Under the pieces are notes generated by a model. The model was not told the origin of the DNA and did no database searches. It worked only from the letters and a program-made list of their open reading frames with translations. Positions 63,267-64,000 of a stretch of DNA of 64,000 nucleotides are shown here, one piece after another (position 1 is the stretch's first letter; every line of letters starts with the position of its first letter). Source of the stretch: an uncultured Bacteroidota bacterium (lineage in GTDB: Bacteria > Bacteroidota > Bacteroidia > Bacteroidales > P3). The stretch spans positions 1 through 64,000 of the forward strand of contig CACZUZ010000002.1 of NCBI GenBank assembly GCA_902784465.1, written 5' to 3'. Position numbers and translations under genes: made by a program.

Positions 63267-64000
63267 ATGAAACTGACGAGTATACTATTGATTGGCATTG
63301 CCCTGTGTGGCAGTGCAGTGGCCCAGAACATTTACCATCTGCCCAATCCAGGGTTCGAGCAATGGGACGGAGGCGACGAGTCGGAGCCCACCCACTGGAA
63401 CACCTTTTCGTCGAGCGACGGCACATACGCTTCGCTGGCGTCGGCGAACCACCACTACCGCGTGAACGGCCATCGACCGGGGGGCGAGGGGAGCTATTTC
63501 CTGACCATATACACAAAGTCGATAGTGGGTGTCAAGGCCAACGGCAACATGACCACGGGGCGCATCCACGCCGGAGCAATGTCGGCCACAAGCAGCGACA
63601 ACTACAACTACACGCAGCGAAGCAACAGCGAGCACTGCCAGCCCTTCACAGGCACGCCGGACTCGATGTATGTGTGGATAAGCTACTATGCTGCAAGTGC
63701 GTCGTCGCAGGCGCAGATAACAGCCATAATACATGGCGACAGCGACTACAAGTCGCCCAACGACGACGGTAGTCCGTCGAAATACAAAGGCATAGCCATA
63801 GCCCGCACAGTACGCACCACCTCGTCGTCGTCGCAGCTGCAATGGAAACAGATGCAGGTGCCGTTCAGGTATGTGGGTAGCTCGGAGGCGCGCTACATGC
63901 TGCTGAACATAACCAACAACTACCTTGCCGGCCAGGGCGACGCCAACGATGCCCTCTCTGTCGACGACATAGAGTTCATCTACAGTGCATGGCTGACCAA
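63267..64000 (+). CDS. PCMD-domain secreted protein, 5' part
   Basis: Open from the ATG at 63267 to the window edge (244 codons). Signal peptide MKLTSILLIGIALCGSAVAQ, then NIYHLPNPGFEQWDG, VGVKANGNMTTGRIHAGAM and a later LSVDDIEFIYSAW. This is the beta-sandwich of PCMD ('putative carbohydrate metabolism') proteins, usually exported and often with further C-terminal domains, possibly a T9SS signal here. The C-terminus is outside the window. Confidence 0.75.
   Translation, partial: MKLTSILLIGIALCGSAVAQNIYHLPNPGFEQWDGGDESEPTHWNTFSSSDGTYASLASANHHYRVNGHRPGGEGSYFLTIYTKSIVGVKANGNMTTGRIHAGAMSATSSDNYNYTQRSNSEHCQPFTGTPDSMYVWISYYAASASSQAQITAIIHGDSDYKSPNDDGSPSKYKGIAIARTVRTTSSSSQLQWKQMQVPFRYVGSSEARYMLLNITNNYLAGQGDANDALSVDDIEFIYSAWLT

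Overview
The window looks like a chromosomal segment of an anaerobic Bacteroidales bacterium (phylum Bacteroidota), probably an uncultured gut or rumen type. The evidence is of three kinds. Many genes belong to families largely confined to this phylum: DUF4270, DUF3078, DUF4296, DUF2851, GldJ, PorU, PorV, PorP/SprF, the MurF-alanine racemase fusion and type B (CHU_C) sorting domains. Promoters match the Bacteroidota form TTTG-N19..21-TAnnTTTG. Shine-Dalgarno sequences are mostly absent. I saw no phage, plasmid, IS element or CRISPR. One tRNA (Val, anticodon TAC) is present. Names rest on reading protein motifs and comparing with remembered families; no search was run.

Layout. 1-4.6 kb: the end of a T9SS-exported surface protein, recQ, maf and a MORN-type repeat protein. 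4.6-9.4 kb: a DUF4270 lipoprotein, a short starch-synthase-like protein, recX, a DUF3078 protein and an SAM hydroxide adenosyltransferase. 9.6-16.4 kb: one long rightward run of sufC, sufD, a PorE-like TPR/PD40 protein, a GT90 glycosyltransferase and an MsbA-type exporter. 16.5-21.9 kb: tRNA-Val, a DUF4296 lipoprotein, a membrane polyferredoxin, a SulP transporter, and a LuxR-type regulator paired with a hemerythrin. 21.9-27.7 kb, leftward: murF-alr, DUF2851, dnaJ, grpE. 28-37.3 kb: a type IX secretion cluster (OstA-like, gldJ and PorP-like leftward; porU and porV rightward). 37.5-41 kb: ispF, clpS, nfeD-like, floA, a thioesterase and a secreted nuclease. 41-49.9 kb: one gene for a 2,944-residue surface protein with about 35 tandem modules. 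50-54.4 kb: pepD, gpsA, a ferredoxin, serS. 54.7-58.9 kb: a GC-rich nutrient-uptake block (cstA, a permease fused to a binding domain, an ABC ATPase) bordered on both sides by gene debris. 59.6-64 kb: a YD-repeat-like secreted protein, dapB, phoH, ispE and the start of a PCMD-domain protein.

How it fits together. PorU is the sortase and PorV its carrier for proteins ending in T9SS sorting domains; two such cargos (both ending KGTVTLLR) lie in the same window, and GldJ and PorP/SprF belong to the same apparatus. gldK, gldL, gldM and gldN are not here. The remaining genes are mostly housekeeping: isoprenoid precursors (ispE, ispF), wall precursors (murF-alr, dapB), Fe-S assembly and chaperones.

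Most unusual features. (1) Gaps between genes repeatedly carry short tandem arrays of 7, 8, 9 or 23 bp, each with its own unit; several start exactly at, or supply, a gene's stop codon. (2) An ABC permease carries a solute-binding domain whose two halves are in reversed order, consistent with circular permutation. (3) The cstA/ABC block appears to have landed between decayed genes. (4) The giant surface protein shows an alternating cysteine pattern across its modules. (5) A LuxR-type regulator has lost its phosphoacceptor aspartate and is coupled to a hemerythrin.
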